Positions 11,774-39,887 of a stretch of 64,000 nt of DNA are shown in pieces. A program made the translations under genes and the position numbers. The notes beneath the pieces are model-generated. The model ran no database searches, was not told the DNA's origin, and saw only the letters and a list, made by a program, of their open reading frames with translations. The DNA lies in NCBI RefSeq assembly GCF_963576545.1, contig NC_083641.1:20661523-20725522 (forward strand), in the 5' to 3' direction. This DNA is from Limanda limanda. Lineage: Eukaryota; Chordata; Actinopteri; Pleuronectiformes; Pleuronectidae. Every line of letters begins with the position of its first letter. Position 1 is the stretch's first letter.

Positions 11774-14700
11774 TCAAGACCTTTTAAAGATCCTGTTCAT
11801 CAGTCGGAGTAAAGCACTGTCCCTCACGGCCTTGGACGCCCTCTCCCATCGGCTGTCCTCCTTCCAAAAACCCCGCCCCTTCTTCTCGGCCTTGATCTCT
11901 GCCCTGTGCAGCCGTTTGTGGAGACGCCAGTGGAGGCGAGAGTCAGGCCGGACCGCGATGGGCCCCCTGCGAGCAAGGCCGAGCTTCAGGACCTCTTCGT
12001 TCACCCAGTAGCTCCATAACGACCCCTGCTGGACAACAGGAGACATTCAGAACTCATCAGACTCACTTATGACTCACAAACTGACAATTCTTTGTCTGAG
12101 TTTATGGAGGCCTCACCCTGCTTTGAGACACCAAACAGTGCAGTGTGTCGTCCTCGCGGCTGATCAGTTTTAGCCAGACTGTTTGGGCGGGGGCCAGGTT
12201 CTTCTGCAGCCAGTCCCTCCCCTCTGGTGTCAGCTCCACTCCGGCAAGATGCACCAGCAATGGAGACCTGGACGCACCTGGAGAGGACAGAAAAGAGCCA
12301 CAGACCATATGTGTTACAAATAACATTGGTTATACTCTAAGTGACTCGTGGAGTTTCATCTTTCAAAAGTGATCTTATACGAACTCTGTATGGCTCTGAA
12401 ATAAATGTATTTTTCTTTTTATTAATATTCCAATGAGGAAATGTAATTGTTTAATAGCTAATAGTCATGTCTCTCAGGTCATGTTTTGTTGTTTTATGCA
12501 AGTAAAGTATACATGTACATGACGGCTTTGCTGCCAGCTCCCCCAAGTGAAATGTCCAGAAAATGTAAGTGAGCCCACGTGAGAATGAAGCAGGAAAAGG
12601 TCTGGAAAATTCCAAGCGAGTAAGTGGGCGTGTTGATGACGTTTATAATATGCGAAGGACAATAAACTGGAAAACAACAAAAGGAATACAAATATATCCG
12701 GTTGAGAAAAGGAGCCATACACTCTGGGGTCGATGTGCTGTAAACAAAAATGCTTTGTACTTTGCAGCTGAATCTATACGACATGTTCTGCCTCCTACGT
12801 GCCCTGTAGAGACAACAGCGCCTGTGGTTGTGAACACGTCTGGCCTGGAAAATCTCCTGCTATGTTCTTCAAAGGAAAATTCCATAAAAATTGGGTCCAG
12901 ACATTTGTATAGAGTTTGCAATAGAATAGTCACATTTTTTCTGCCAAATTCTCATTTAAATAGGCATCTTATACCTTTTATATATGTACACTGAATTTAG
13001 AATTAAGACGTAAAGTGTCAGGCCCACTCTAATCATGATTGATTGAGAATATAAGTAAATCACAGAAAATGCTGACCAGCTATGACGAGAACAGATGTGA
13101 GATGTTGTAGGTCAAGTGGGACAAGGTAATATTCGAAATTGCTGGATGACGCTGGTCCGTTGCATGTGAGTCCTTCACACTGAAGTTGCTGATGGAGCAC
13201 TCAGTATGAAGCCTCCTGATTTTATTGCTCAGTGAGTACTATGATTCAATATGACAGCTAACAGGCTTACCTGCAACTCTTGCTTAGGACAAGATGATAA
13301 AATTCATCTGGGCTCAACTTTACAAAGTAGAGAAAAATGTCACGATGACATATTTCCTGTAACTAGATGAAAAGGTTAAGTTATTACAATATGGAACTGA
13401 GGAGAGATGCAGGAAGTGAGATTTGAGCTTTGGGACAGACTCAGACTACTAGCAAGTTGTTCTAGTGAAGGACAGACTCCAGTAAATAGACAGAACCATA
13501 TCATAAATAAAGCACTGGTTTTGAACTTTATCTATTCAAATGCCCTCATGATTTCATTAAAACATTGCCCCACTTTACCCTTGTGTTTGTTAAGTAGTGT
13601 TGAGAGGACCGGCAGATGAATCGGGACATGCTCCACTTCAAGTCCTTTCTCTGTGATGGAGTGAACTTTCCCACGAAGGCTGACGTTCCTCTCGATGAAA
13701 AGAGCCGGGATCTCAGACGCAGCTTGAAATTTGGTGATCTGAGGAGGTGGAACGGGTGGTGACGTTTCATGACTCTTGGGTTTCACGTGTGAAAAATTAA
13801 TTTATTAACATCAAACTGGAGAGCCTTTTTCTGTTAAATCTGCAGAAAGGAGTATTAGTGTCTAAATTTAGCCTGAAATAAAGAAGGTAAGCTATTATTT
13901 GGTGTGGAAGGTGGTGTTCTAGTGTAGTTAATTAAATAAAAAAAATGTGCAATGAAGTTCACATAGGCAAAGTAACATTTTCAGGACAATAAAGAATATT
14001 TCAAGGTAATTTTTTTTCAAATTCCAGATTGTTTCCTTGACTGGAAAAGAATAATTTAAATTTCCCGGTTTCCGAGGATGCGTGGGAACCTTGTTTTTCA
14101 CTTTCTTTAATTCGTGTTTTTCAACATATTCATTGATTTCTCAGAGAATAATTCAGGGATGTAGATTTTAAAAATCAGACATGTTAAGGGGATATTTATG
14201 ATTGTGAGCAATTTGGTGCCGATCTAAATAAAAATCTGTATCTAGGTAATTCAAATGTGGTTTCATAAGGTGACTGGTGGGCCTTGGCGGAGGTTTGCTA
14301 TACTGAGTGGATTCTAGTTTTAATTATGGAATAGGCAACATCAAATGCATTAAATGAAAAGTGTGCACCTAACCTGTGTCAGTTTATTGTTTATTCAAAC
14401 AGTGTGTGTCTTTCTGTCTTACCAGTTTGATGTTTCTTGCAATTATCAGAACACCAGCAATCGCCAGCCCAGTGCTTATGTTCTGTGTTAGAGACAAAAG
14501 AGCAGTGAAGGGCAGTGAGCCGACAGGAGGACAGAGACGTCATCGACATAGCTGAACACTGACAGTGAGAAAGACACGGGGGTATAAACCCACAGGGGTC
14601 AAAATGCGATGCCTGACAGGATATCAGATCAATGAGGAGGGTTTCTCCAAACAATTCTGAAATGGATTACTTGGATGTAGATGCAGGTGTCACCAGGTTC

Positions 14701-16195
14701 TACATGTCCATATATTTGCACATCAATGCTCGTGCATCACTAGTCAGTAAGTTCAAAGGACGCTCAAGCCCAGTGACTATGAGAACATACAGACCCAGTG
14801 TTATAAACCCACTGGGGTCGACTGGTGATGCTTGACACATTATCAGATGAATAAAGTGGATTATTGGAGATTAAAAAAAAGCTCCATTAACCCATATTTG
14901 TGACATTTGTTTTACCAATGACTCTGCAACTGATAAACTATATTTAGATGCAGGTGGCTGCAGGTTCTGTATGTGAGAGAATATATTTGCACATCACGCA
15001 TCACCAGTCAGCTGCAGTTCAGTGGAGGCTCAAGCACACTGGCAATGAGGAACACATGGAGTGAATAAACCCACTGGGGTCAACTGGTGATGCTTGACAC
15101 ATTATCAGATCAATAAAGTGGCTTATTGGAGATTTAAAAAAAACTCCATTAACCCACATTTGTGACATTTGTTTTACTGGTGAATCTGCAACTGATAAAC
15201 TAGATATAGACGCATGTGGCTGCAGGTTCTGTTATGTGAGTGAATATATTTGCACATCAGGCATCACCAGTCAGCTGCAGTTCAGTGGAGGCTCAAGCAC
15301 ACTGGCAATGGGAAACACATGGAGGGTATAAACCCACTGGGGTCAACTGGTGATGTTTGACAGGATATCAGCTCAATAAAGTGGATTATTGGTGATCTAA
15401 AGCACCATTATCCCACATTTGTGACATTTCTTAACAAATGAAACTGTTAGATTAGCTGTAGCTGCAGGTGCTGTGTGTCCATGATGTGAGTATATTTGCA
15501 CTTCCATGCTCATGCATCACCAGTCAGTAAGTTCAATAGAGGCTCAAGCCCAGTGACTATGAGACCATACAGACCCAGTGTTATAAACCCACTGGGGTCG
15601 ACTGGTGATGCTTGACACATTATCAGATCAATAAGGTGGATTATTGGAGATAAAAAAAAAGCTCTATTAACCCACATTTGTGACATTTGTTTTACCGATG
15701 ACTCTGCAACTGATAAACTATATAAAGATGCAGGTGGCTGCAGGTTCTGTATGTGAGAGAATATATTTGCATATCAATGCTCGTGCATCACTAGTCAGGA
15801 AGTTCAAAGGACGCTAAAGCCCAGTGACTATGAGAACATACAGACCCAGGGTCAACTGGTGATGCTTGACAGGATATCAGATCAATAAAGTGGATTATTG
15901 TTGATCTAAAGCTCCATTATCCCACATTTGTGACATTTCTTAACAAATGAAAACTGTAAGATTAGCTGTAGCTGCAGGTTCTGTGTGTCCATGATGGGAG
16001 ACTATTTGCACTTCCATGCTCATGCATCAGCTGCAGGACGGTGGAGCTTCCTACCCGCACAAGAGTCAAATGATCATCTGCGAGCTGTGATAGGACAGAC
16101 ACGACGTTGTGAGACACCTGGTCTCCGGGCTGTCCCTGTCTGTCCGCCCCTGCAGCGGCAGCCTCGGTCTCTGTCTCTCTGGAAGTCGCCGGCAT
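11774..16195 (-). CDS. C3orf33 homologue, membrane-anchored protein
   Basis: Five coding exons on the minus strand: 16195-16055, 14482-14423, 13738-13579, 12277-12117 and 12028-11774. They give 258 residues with all phases consistent (human about 294). The start MPATSRETETEA at 16195 is chosen because residues 31-47 (ending ADDHLTLVR) match the human N-terminus and upstream codons look like leader. Exon 2 encodes only NISTGLAIAGVLIIARNIKL, one predicted membrane-spanning segment. Exon 3 holds the conserved ERNVSLRGKVHSITEKGLEV, exon 4 LLVHLAGVELTPEG, and exon 5 WVNEEVLKLGLARRGP and FWKEDSRWE. My recollection is that the soluble part is related to the staphylococcal-nuclease/OB fold and that human C3orf33 was reported to dampen AP-1 signalling; its molecular function is unsettled. 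It lies head-to-head with med13. Intron 1 carries a tandem array. Confidence 0.9.
14590..15975. repeat. Tandem array of ~260-bp units in C3orf33 intron 1
   Basis: About five diverged units. The marker 'actggggtc(a/g)actggtgatg' starts at about 14811, 15073, 15336 and 15591, with a degenerate copy at 15846 and a partial one at 14595, so the spacing is 255-263 bp. Each unit also contains 'ttatcagatcaataaagtgg', 'cccacatttgtgacatt' and 'gctgcaggttctgt'. Some alternate units share variants (the pair with 'cagacccagtgttataaacc'), which suggests higher-order duplication. The last unit runs almost into the exon 1 donor at 16054. Confidence 0.9.
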
Positions 16196-17727
16196 GTTGT
16201 TGACATTTTCTCTCGACGCATCCGGCCGTCGCCCCGCCCCCTCGGCGTCAGGATCGCTTGCTTGTGTGGAGTCTCCGCCCTGTGGTCTGCTGAGGACATG
16301 ACAGCACTGATCGCATTGTGATGATGATGATAAATAAATATACGATGTAAAGCACAATCGAAAAAAATCACATCCATGTACGCTTTGCGGTTTGGATGCA
16401 AAAGTTGTTGAGTTCCGTAATTTACACTTTGAACAGGTGGAGGATAAAAGTTGGTCGTGCACGTTGCAGCCCACAGTCACATTAGCGTTAATAAACACCG
16501 CTGGGAACAGTGACGTGCACATCTTTGTCTGCACAACTTGACCTAGATAACTTCGTGTCTGCAGCACAATTCATTGCGCAGAACAAAAGGGGGGTGCAAT
16601 CAAACAATAGAACTGCCCTTTAAATGATATTCTCATTCATAATAATTCGATTGAACGTGCACATCAAGGTGTGTGTTCGGTTCCGGTGTGTGTGTCCTCC
16701 CTGTCCCGCAGCGGGGACACACGCAGCAGATGTCTCCCGGTGCAACACGTCCAGAGACAGACATGTCTGAGCGCTGACTTGTGTGACAGATGCGCCGCAG
16801 CTTTCATCTTGTAAACTGTGAAGTCATGGAGCTACTTGAGGCTGGGTGACGCCCCCATTACCGCAAATTGGCCAATGGGAGGTGAGAGGCAGAGTTGTCC
16901 TCCCGGCCGCCATTAAAGAATTCAATCCATGAACTGAAATAATGGAAATCTGCAGGAGCCCTGGATCCGGCGGAGGGGAGTAGCCGATGAGCAGCCTCGC
17001 CAACTCGGCTTTTCGTCCGCTTTTTTAAAAGAGCAGTTTTCACGATGACGGAGCGTTACGGTGGTTTCGGTGAAAAGGGAGGGCGGCGTAGCTAATTGTT
17101 TTATGTAGCTAACAGGCTAGCGCTGGAGCTCTGGTATGTTAGCTTGTGCGCTAGCAGGCTAGGAGAGAGAGATCAGGGGGAGGGGAGAGTTCCTTTGCTT
17201 TGAAATTGTTTCAGATCGGCTAGCTGCCATTAGCATTAGCACACCAGGGACTAAGCTTTTTCTAGGGGGGTGAAGTTTTTTTTTTTTCCTTTTGAATAAG
17301 TTTTCCAGCTCGTATTTTTTTCTTTATTGGACACAGAACTTCTGTGGTGTTTGAATCGGCGTTGGTGAAAGCAGGTCATGTAAGCTGCGTGATGTGAGGG
17401 TAACGTAGCAGCCAAAGCTTGCGGCTAACCAGACCAGACAATACATCTGAAATAGATTTGATGAATCCAGTACCTAGTCGCTTACACTTCACGCTGCCGG
17501 GCTGCCCGTCTCTCCTTAGCGTAGCCCCGCGGGGCTAGCGGGGGCTAGCGCCGGGCAGAAGTTGTCTGTTTGACTAGCCTTAGCTCGGCGTCAGCTAGCA
17601 AGTTGCTCGCAGCGCCTCAGCGGAACAAGTGAGCGTCGCCTCGCCAGCGAGTGGAGGAGATCGGCTGTCGCCCCCTCGATGCTGATTGAGACAATGGACT
17701 TTAACGTGGCAGCCCCGCAGTGAAAGG
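16196..17727. promoter_or_regulatory. Shared c3orf33/med13 promoter and med13 leader
   Basis: C3orf33 starts leftward at 16195 and med13 rightward at 17728, so the genes are head-to-head across about 1.5 kb. The DNA is markedly richer in CpG than its surroundings. A palindromic double CCAAT element (ATTGGCCAAT) sits at 16867-16876. Repeated 'gctagc' and 'agctagc' motifs crowd 17090-17240 and continue past 17800. There is no obvious TATA box, as expected for a housekeeping bidirectional promoter. Transcription start sites cannot be fixed from sequence alone. Confidence 0.6.
17679..17723 (+). CDS. Upstream ORF before med13
   Basis: A 14-codon frame ([14 protein letters not shown], with an internal in-frame ATG) ends with TGA at 17721-17723, four bases before the med13 ATG at 17728. 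If the leader runs through here, ribosomes would terminate right beside the main start, so the frame could lower or tune med13 translation. Translation is not shown by the sequence. Confidence 0.4.
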   Translation: MLIETMDFNVAAPQ

Positions 17728-33922
<16,195 letters not shown>

Positions 33923-34740
33923 ACTCTAAACGAGATCAAACCGCTGAGATCAGATCGAACTGTGGATCCTCGACACTCAAAGGACCTCACACTCCATCAG
34001 GGCAAATACGGAGGAAGCGTCTCTTCTTCTCCTCCTCCTCTTCTTCTTCCTCCCTGATGTATCTTAAACAACACTGACTGACTGGAAGTCTCCAATCAAC
34101 CAATCAATCAGATGCCAAGAATCCATTTTAGCATTTTGGAAGATTAAGGGACGTTTCATAAAGGAGAATAAATTGTCTTTTTAATGACTGTAGATTGCAA
34201 TCTATAAATTTTATCTTAATGAAATGCCTGCATATATTATTTATTGTAAGTTTTTAAATGTGGAATTTTTAATGCTTAATATCTTTTATATATTACAAAT
34301 CCTAGAGGGTGTGTACATCTCACTGTAAAGGAATTGGTTTCAAAAGTGTAATTTTCTCAATTACAACACAGACAAACCTGTTCAAGTGAATTTGCTGTAG
34401 ATTGCTTTTAGAATATTATTTTTTCAAAGGGTACAGACCTTTTTATTGACATGCTGTAAAAATGAAGTAAACGCTGGCCTGGGCATTTGCATCCCACCCG
34501 ACGAGTGGATGAGACTTTACCTCTCTGTCTGCTTCAGCTCCAGAGTCTCTCGCACAGTAACTCAATGAGCTCTGAAGAGGAATTAAAAGGTACATTGTCA
34601 GATTATATATTTTATATAACAGATTTAGGTAATTGTGTGTGAGTGTATATGTGTACATATAATTGTGTGCCGCTACTGATGGTGCAGCTTCTGTTTTAGA
34701 ATTAAAGTGCGTCTACATTATATCATCTTGGTTTTTATGG
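33923..34740 (+). other. med13 3' untranslated region (approximate)
   Basis: AT-rich sequence follows the med13 stop. AATAAA at 34167-34172 is the first canonical poly(A) signal; an ATTAAA near 34702 could serve a longer form. The end is approximate. Confidence 0.6.
34167..34172 (+). terminator. Poly(A) signal for med13
   Basis: Canonical AATAAA about 245 bases after the med13 stop codon, in an AT-rich context. Confidence 0.5.
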
Positions 34741-36520
34741 ACTTTATTTCAGGTTCGTTTACCTACAGATTCTTACTGTATTCACCAAAAACCTTAAGAG
34801 TTTTTCCATCACACACTGGCACAGCCACCAGGGACAGTTCAGGGTTTACTGTCATGCATGCCCATGGACATTTTTGTACATGGATCAGCATTGAACCTAC
34901 AACCTTCTGGTTGGTACCGCCCATTCTACCTACCAAAAAATTATTAAAATCTGAACCTGGCTCAAGCTCGAATGATTTGATCTAAACTTCCTGTAATGCA
35001 ACTTGGAAGCATCTTTTGTTCAACGGTTCTTGTCTCTGTATTTATAATCTATTCATACATCACATGAAAAAAAGCTTTATTATAAAATAAAATAATCCAA
35101 AACGGTTCAGTACAAATATAACTATATATCCCCCGGGGGGGGAATTCACAAGCAGTGCCCAGCAGTGTATATAATTCAAATTAGCTTCAACTTTACCATC
35201 GGCAACAATAAAGGGATGAGTATATAAATAAAAACGTAAATTAATCAAAAGTAGCTGTACTAATTTCAGAATCTTAAATATTCTAAAATTGGTATTGCAA
35301 CTTTTGGTACCCATAATATTTAAGTAAATTATCTCATAGAAATCAAAATGTATTTTTAAAGATTTTGAAACTCACAGCTTACTTCACTTTTTTGTGGCTG
35401 CAGCACCTTCATTTATTTTATAATTAGATTTAAGTAACTGAATAAATTAAAATGAGTTTTTCTGCAGCACTGTTCTAATGAAGCTGCTTTACAGTAAGAG
35501 TCTGTCATCACATGAGTGTATAGTGAGTTCCACAGGGGTCGTGGCTCTAATGGCTTGTGTGGATGGAGCTTCAGCTTTAACCCTGTCCATACTAACAGGA
35601 TTGGGATGGTTAGTGAGAATGGAATTAGCTAATCAAGGAGAACATGTCATCCCAAAGCCTCATCCAATCAGCGTCTTACGTTCTCCTTAATTGGATCCAA
35701 TTGAAGGGCAGCCCAGTTTGTCTGGGGCCAATCAGGAGAGCGTGCATCGGGCCACATTCAGCAATTTGAAGAATCTATTTAGAAACATTAGATTAGGGGA
35801 AACCAATAAATAGCCTCACGCTGCTATAGTGGGAGCTGAAGTGTCTGGAACCAGCAGACGGGAGTTCCTCAGATCGACTGTGATCAGGGTCATCTGTGCT
35901 TCATCGAGTCATCCATCCATCATTAGCTCGACTGCTTCTCCCTGTGAGGGTCACAGGCAATTATCACCAATAGTCATTAATAGCTGAACTGAATTAATTA
36001 CCTTTTATTTTAGTTTATTGCCTTTTTGCCATGGATTTTTGAGAAGCACTTTATAACCTTGTTTAGAAAAGTGCCATGCAAATACAGTAACTATTATTAC
36101 TATTATAAAATGTAAAAGGTTTGAAATTCAGAGGTCAAATCACTCATGTAAAAATAAATAAAATACCATAAAACATAAAATACATTAAAAATACAATACG
36201 AACAAACAAATGAACAAAAAACAAAATTATTTTTTTGATTGTAGATATAGTTTAGATTCATCAGCAGAGGTTTGCCTCAGATGTCACATATGTAAATGCA
36301 CATTTCACAGAGACATGAGGGTCATTATCTATTCATTTGCTCATCAGATTTTCAGTGTGTGTCTCTGGAACCCCCTCCTGCTGCTACCCACTGTAAACAC
36401 TCCCTCTATAAACTCAATCAGGAGGGTTCAGGGGGACTGATAGGATTTGTTTAAGCCTTTAGGAGTTAGGAGTAGTTAATGGTCTTTCCTGGTGTTGGTA
36501 AGTAACACTGACTAATTGAC
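34741..36520. other. Intergenic, possible promoter elements
   Basis: No coding sequence is seen. Two plus-strand CCAAT boxes lie at about 35665 and 35728, and a TATA-like AATAAATAG is near 35805. They could belong to the plus-strand AUTS2-like gene downstream, but nothing ties them to it. Confidence 0.3.
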
Positions 36521-36524
36521 CAGG

Positions 36525-36707
36525 GGACGGCAGACGGGTGGTCCCTGCGCAGCTGAAGTCTCTGTTCAGGCTGAGCAGGACGGACAGGATCCACTCTCCT
36601 GTTCACCAGAGATAATGAACACTGCTGATCAGACAGGAGGAAGACGGACGTGTGACGAGTGTTTGATGAGCTGAGATTGATTCACTGGAGAATAAACCAC
36701 AAACAGG
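36525..36707 (+). other. Possible non-coding 5' exon of AUTS2-like gene
   Basis: A GC-richer block ends in a strong donor (AAACAG|gtaaga) at 36707/36708, in otherwise AT-rich DNA and upstream of the plus-strand AUTS2-like exons. It has no long open frame, so it would be leader. Joining it to the downstream exons is inference. Confidence 0.3.
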
Positions 36708-37305
36708 TAAGAAACATATAAAAGAATTTATACTCTCACTTTACTACAGCATTTAAAAGATCTCTTGAATCTTTAATCTTGAATTTTACTGCAACAGGTA
36801 ACTGAGCAAAGTTTCTCTTAAAGTTTCCCACGATGAGGATTTTCAATTTGCTCATGAGGCCCCTGACTGGGTGTAACTTTATAACAGAAATTCAAAAAGC
36901 TAAATATTGATTTCCATTGTCATTCAAACTAGAATAAAATTTGACAATTCAATAGACATTATATTCTATACACAATCAATTGCTGACTCTTCACATTAGT
37001 CTAAACCCGTCTAAAACCCATAGATATTGAACTACCAAAATACATCAGAATAAAAAAACTGAAATGTAAAATGATAACAATGATATATTTACTTATATAG
37101 CACCTCTTAAAATAAACTTGCTTCACAAATAGAAATAAAAAAAAGAAATATCTATAAATATAAATTGTATTTAACTTTTTTTATGTAATAGAAAAACAGA
37201 TCTGAGGTTTGTGGATGTGGTTGTGGATGTTGTAGATGTTTTGTCGCTGAGCACCACACCACCGCTCTCTCTCTCTCTCTCTTGCTCTCTCTCTCTTGCC
37301 CTCAG

Positions 37306-37452
37306 ATGACACAGATGAAGGCTCACTCACTGTTTGTGCTCCCTAACAAACAGATCCTTTATGAGATTAAGAGATTTCTGCAGCACGCTGACATGGAGGA
37401 AATACAGAGAACATATAGGATGTGTAACCTCCAGCTAATCTCGTCTGTATGA
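37306..37452 (+). CDS. Short ORF behind a strong acceptor
   Basis: A 48-residue frame (MTQMKAHSLFVLPNKQ...) begins directly after a long CT-rich acceptor (…ctcttgccctcag|ATG). It ends in TGA, and no good donor was found inside apart from a weak gtgtaa. It could be a first coding exon of the AUTS2-like gene if that weak donor is used, or an unrelated short frame. I do not recognise the peptide. Confidence 0.25.
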   Translation: MTQMKAHSLFVLPNKQILYEIKRFLQHADMEEIQRTYRMCNLQLISSV

Positions 37453-37603
37453 GAAGGGAGGGATCAGATTCCTGCAGCCAAGAGGTTAAAGGGGCAGTGA
37501 CACAAACACCAGGGCCGAGTAACTCAGGAAGGAGAGAGAAACGACTGATATCAACTCTATTCTCTCATTTCAGTGGAAAGGAAACAGAGACGTAAACTGT
37601 GAA

Positions 37604-38846
37604 CAGTGTTGGGAATGATACTTTCAAAACGTATTCCGTTACAGAATACAGAATACATGCCCAAAAATGTAATCTGTAACGTATTCCATTACATTAACTA
37701 ATCTGAGTAACGTATTCTGAATACTTGGAATACTTCCGGTTTGTATTGCATTTTTTAAGTGTATGATTGCGGCGTTGTTATAGTCAGTGGAGCAGCAGCA
37801 GTTTAAACTCTCTCTCCGCCGATGCGGCGGGCCAGCTGGATGTCCGGCTCCCATCCACTCCCACCTCTGTGCCGGCCCCACCGGAGGCTGAAGGACCCCC
37901 CCCCCCCCCCCCCCGCGCCAAGGCTGCCTCGCGCCGTGCAGCGATCGTTTCGGCGTCGAGCCTATTTTTTTTTGCGCTTGACGCGAGCGTATCGCTCTAG
38001 GAAACACACTGAAAAATGATTTGAAGCGATATTGATGACATTTTATATGATATAAATGATAAAGTATGCATCCCATAGTTTGTATTCCCCTTCTGTTGTC
38101 CTGGAGTTTTAATTTTACCAATTTTACCGATCACATTATTAAATGCCCCCCTCTGCCCATCCACTACAGACACACAAGCAGTCATAAAGATAAAAAGAGA
38201 GGGGGGGGGGCGGAGAATACGTAATTTACCCTCGACACCCGACATTGAACGGAGCAAACAGCGGAGAAGTTCTTGAAGATGGATGAAATTAAATTGGGAC
38301 GCTGTTGCAGTTAATGTTGGAGAAACAAGTGACCATATGCTTTTATACTACTGGGTCAACGGGTGATATTATTAGCGCTGCCCGGCGCTTCAGCGTCCGG
38401 TGTGAACCCGGCGTGCCTCGCTGGCCTCCTGCAGAGCCATGACAGCGGAGCTCTGGGAGCGCAGGTCGGTCTTCTCTCACCAGGCGCTGGAAGGGCAGCT
38501 TGCGGATCAGCAGCTCCGTAGATTTCTGGTAGCGACGGAAGTCTCTCAGAGCTTCGGTCCCGGCCCCGAGCCGGTAGCGGTGAGGCTTCTTCACGCCGCC
38601 GGGGGAAGGTGCGCTCTTACGGCAGCCCTGGTCTCCAGCTGCTTCCTGGGGGTTTTGCCGCCGGTGGATTTACGAGAGAGTGAATAAACTCGAGAAGTAC
38701 CGTCATGTAATCCACTGATTTCAACAATGTAACTGTATTCTAAATACCATCTATTTAATTTGTAACTGTAACGGAATACAGTTTCTCATAATTTGTATTC
38801 TAAATACGTAACGCCGTTACATGTATTCTGTTACTCCCCAACACTG
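37604..38846. mobile_element. hAT-type transposon carrying histone H3 DNA
   Basis: The 1,243-bp element is bounded by inverted ends CAGTGTTGGG(G/A)A: left at 37604, right complement ending at 38846. It is flanked by an exact 8-bp duplication, ACTGTGAA, at 37596-37603 and 38847-38854. The 8-bp duplication and CA...TG ends are hallmarks of the hAT superfamily. Both ends carry repeated GTAACG and GTATTC subterminal motifs. No transposase frame is present, so it is non-autonomous. The interior carries a broken histone H3 copy on the minus strand, plus an AT- and C-run-rich filler at about 37880-38330. Confidence 0.85.
37803..38680 (-). pseudogene. Degraded histone H3 copy inside the hAT element
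   Basis: On the minus strand 38680-38412 reads, with one frameshift and a small deletion, as histone H3 from about residue 8: [18 protein letters not shown], then [29 protein letters not shown] and, after a further frame change, [13 protein letters not shown]. About 570 bp of unrelated sequence follows. At about 37840-37803 the H3 C-terminus appears: DIQLARRIGGERV and a stop. The stretch between (H3 residues ~99-122) is missing. Frameshifts, an internal stop and the gap make a working histone impossible. No intron is evident in the H3 part, as expected for a replication-type H3 gene or a retrocopy. Confidence 0.85.
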
Positions 38847-38854
38847 ACTGTGAA

Positions 38855-39449
38855 TTAAAATATAATCTGAAACCAAAATATTGAATTGTCAAACGCGTAG
38901 ATTCAAAATTAAGCATCATCATATTTATAATTTTATCCAAAGTAAGGTTTTATTTATAGGAACAACATAAAGCAACTTGCAGGCAAAAATATGAGATAAT
39001 TTATAAAAGCCGCAACTAATGCTTACTTTTCTTTGCTCTTCCATTTGCAGATTATCTCTCAATTACTAATACAGAATGCTTCTACCAATTTCTTCTTCCA
39101 AAAAGAGTTTCGAGTTGAGGTCTTACAAAGTCTTAATATCTAAACATCAATATCTAATTTACTGATGTATGGAAACAATGAGAAACAGTGAATCCTAACA
39201 TTTAAAGTTGAAACTAAAAGAGTTTGAAAGGTTTTGCTGTAAAAATTAAACGACAATAAAACCACTGTTGAAATGGTTGGAGGTTCTTTCTTTTCTGATG
39301 CTCACAAATCTGAAAAAGAGACATGTAATGTTCAGCTTTTTAATTTGTGCAGATCAGAAGATTCATTTAATATTTTTAGTTTTTCAGTGAATCTTTGGTT
39401 CTTTCTTAAATGCGTTTTTATTGCTGCAACAAAACCAAAATACACCACA

Positions 39450-39532
<83 letters not shown>

Positions 39533-39887
39533 TGATAAACCATGTGTCTCTTCCTCTGTCTCTAGTTTTACACAGATTACGCTGCACATCTCAGAGCTCC
39601 CCATTCACTAACAGCATTACTAATCATGTGTCCTTGGAACGGATGGATCCTAAGTTAATTAAAAGGATTGGCACACTGAATGCCTCTAATGGGATTACTG
39701 GATGTAATGCAATCTAACAAGATACTGTCATTTCAGTTTGAATGCGATTTGCAAGGCAAACGGCCTGAAAGGTTTAATCATACATTATGTTGCACAATGT
39801 ATAATGATGCTAATCTATATCGGTGAATCAGTGCTGTTTTTACAATCCTGTGCATGTTCAGTGATTCACGCTGCTTGTGTCCTGAAG
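38855..39887. other. Non-coding stretch with long CA repeat
   Basis: AT-rich DNA between the hAT element and the first supported AUTS2-like exon. It contains a long (CA)n run at 39444-39529. No exon is seen. Confidence 0.5.
39444..39529. repeat. (CA)n microsatellite
   Basis: About 85 bp of CA with two short interruptions near its left end. Confidence 0.95.

Noticed and set aside
37803..38680. Functional histone H3 gene
   Set aside because: Frameshifts, a stop after the N-terminal tail and a missing middle segment rule out a working histone.
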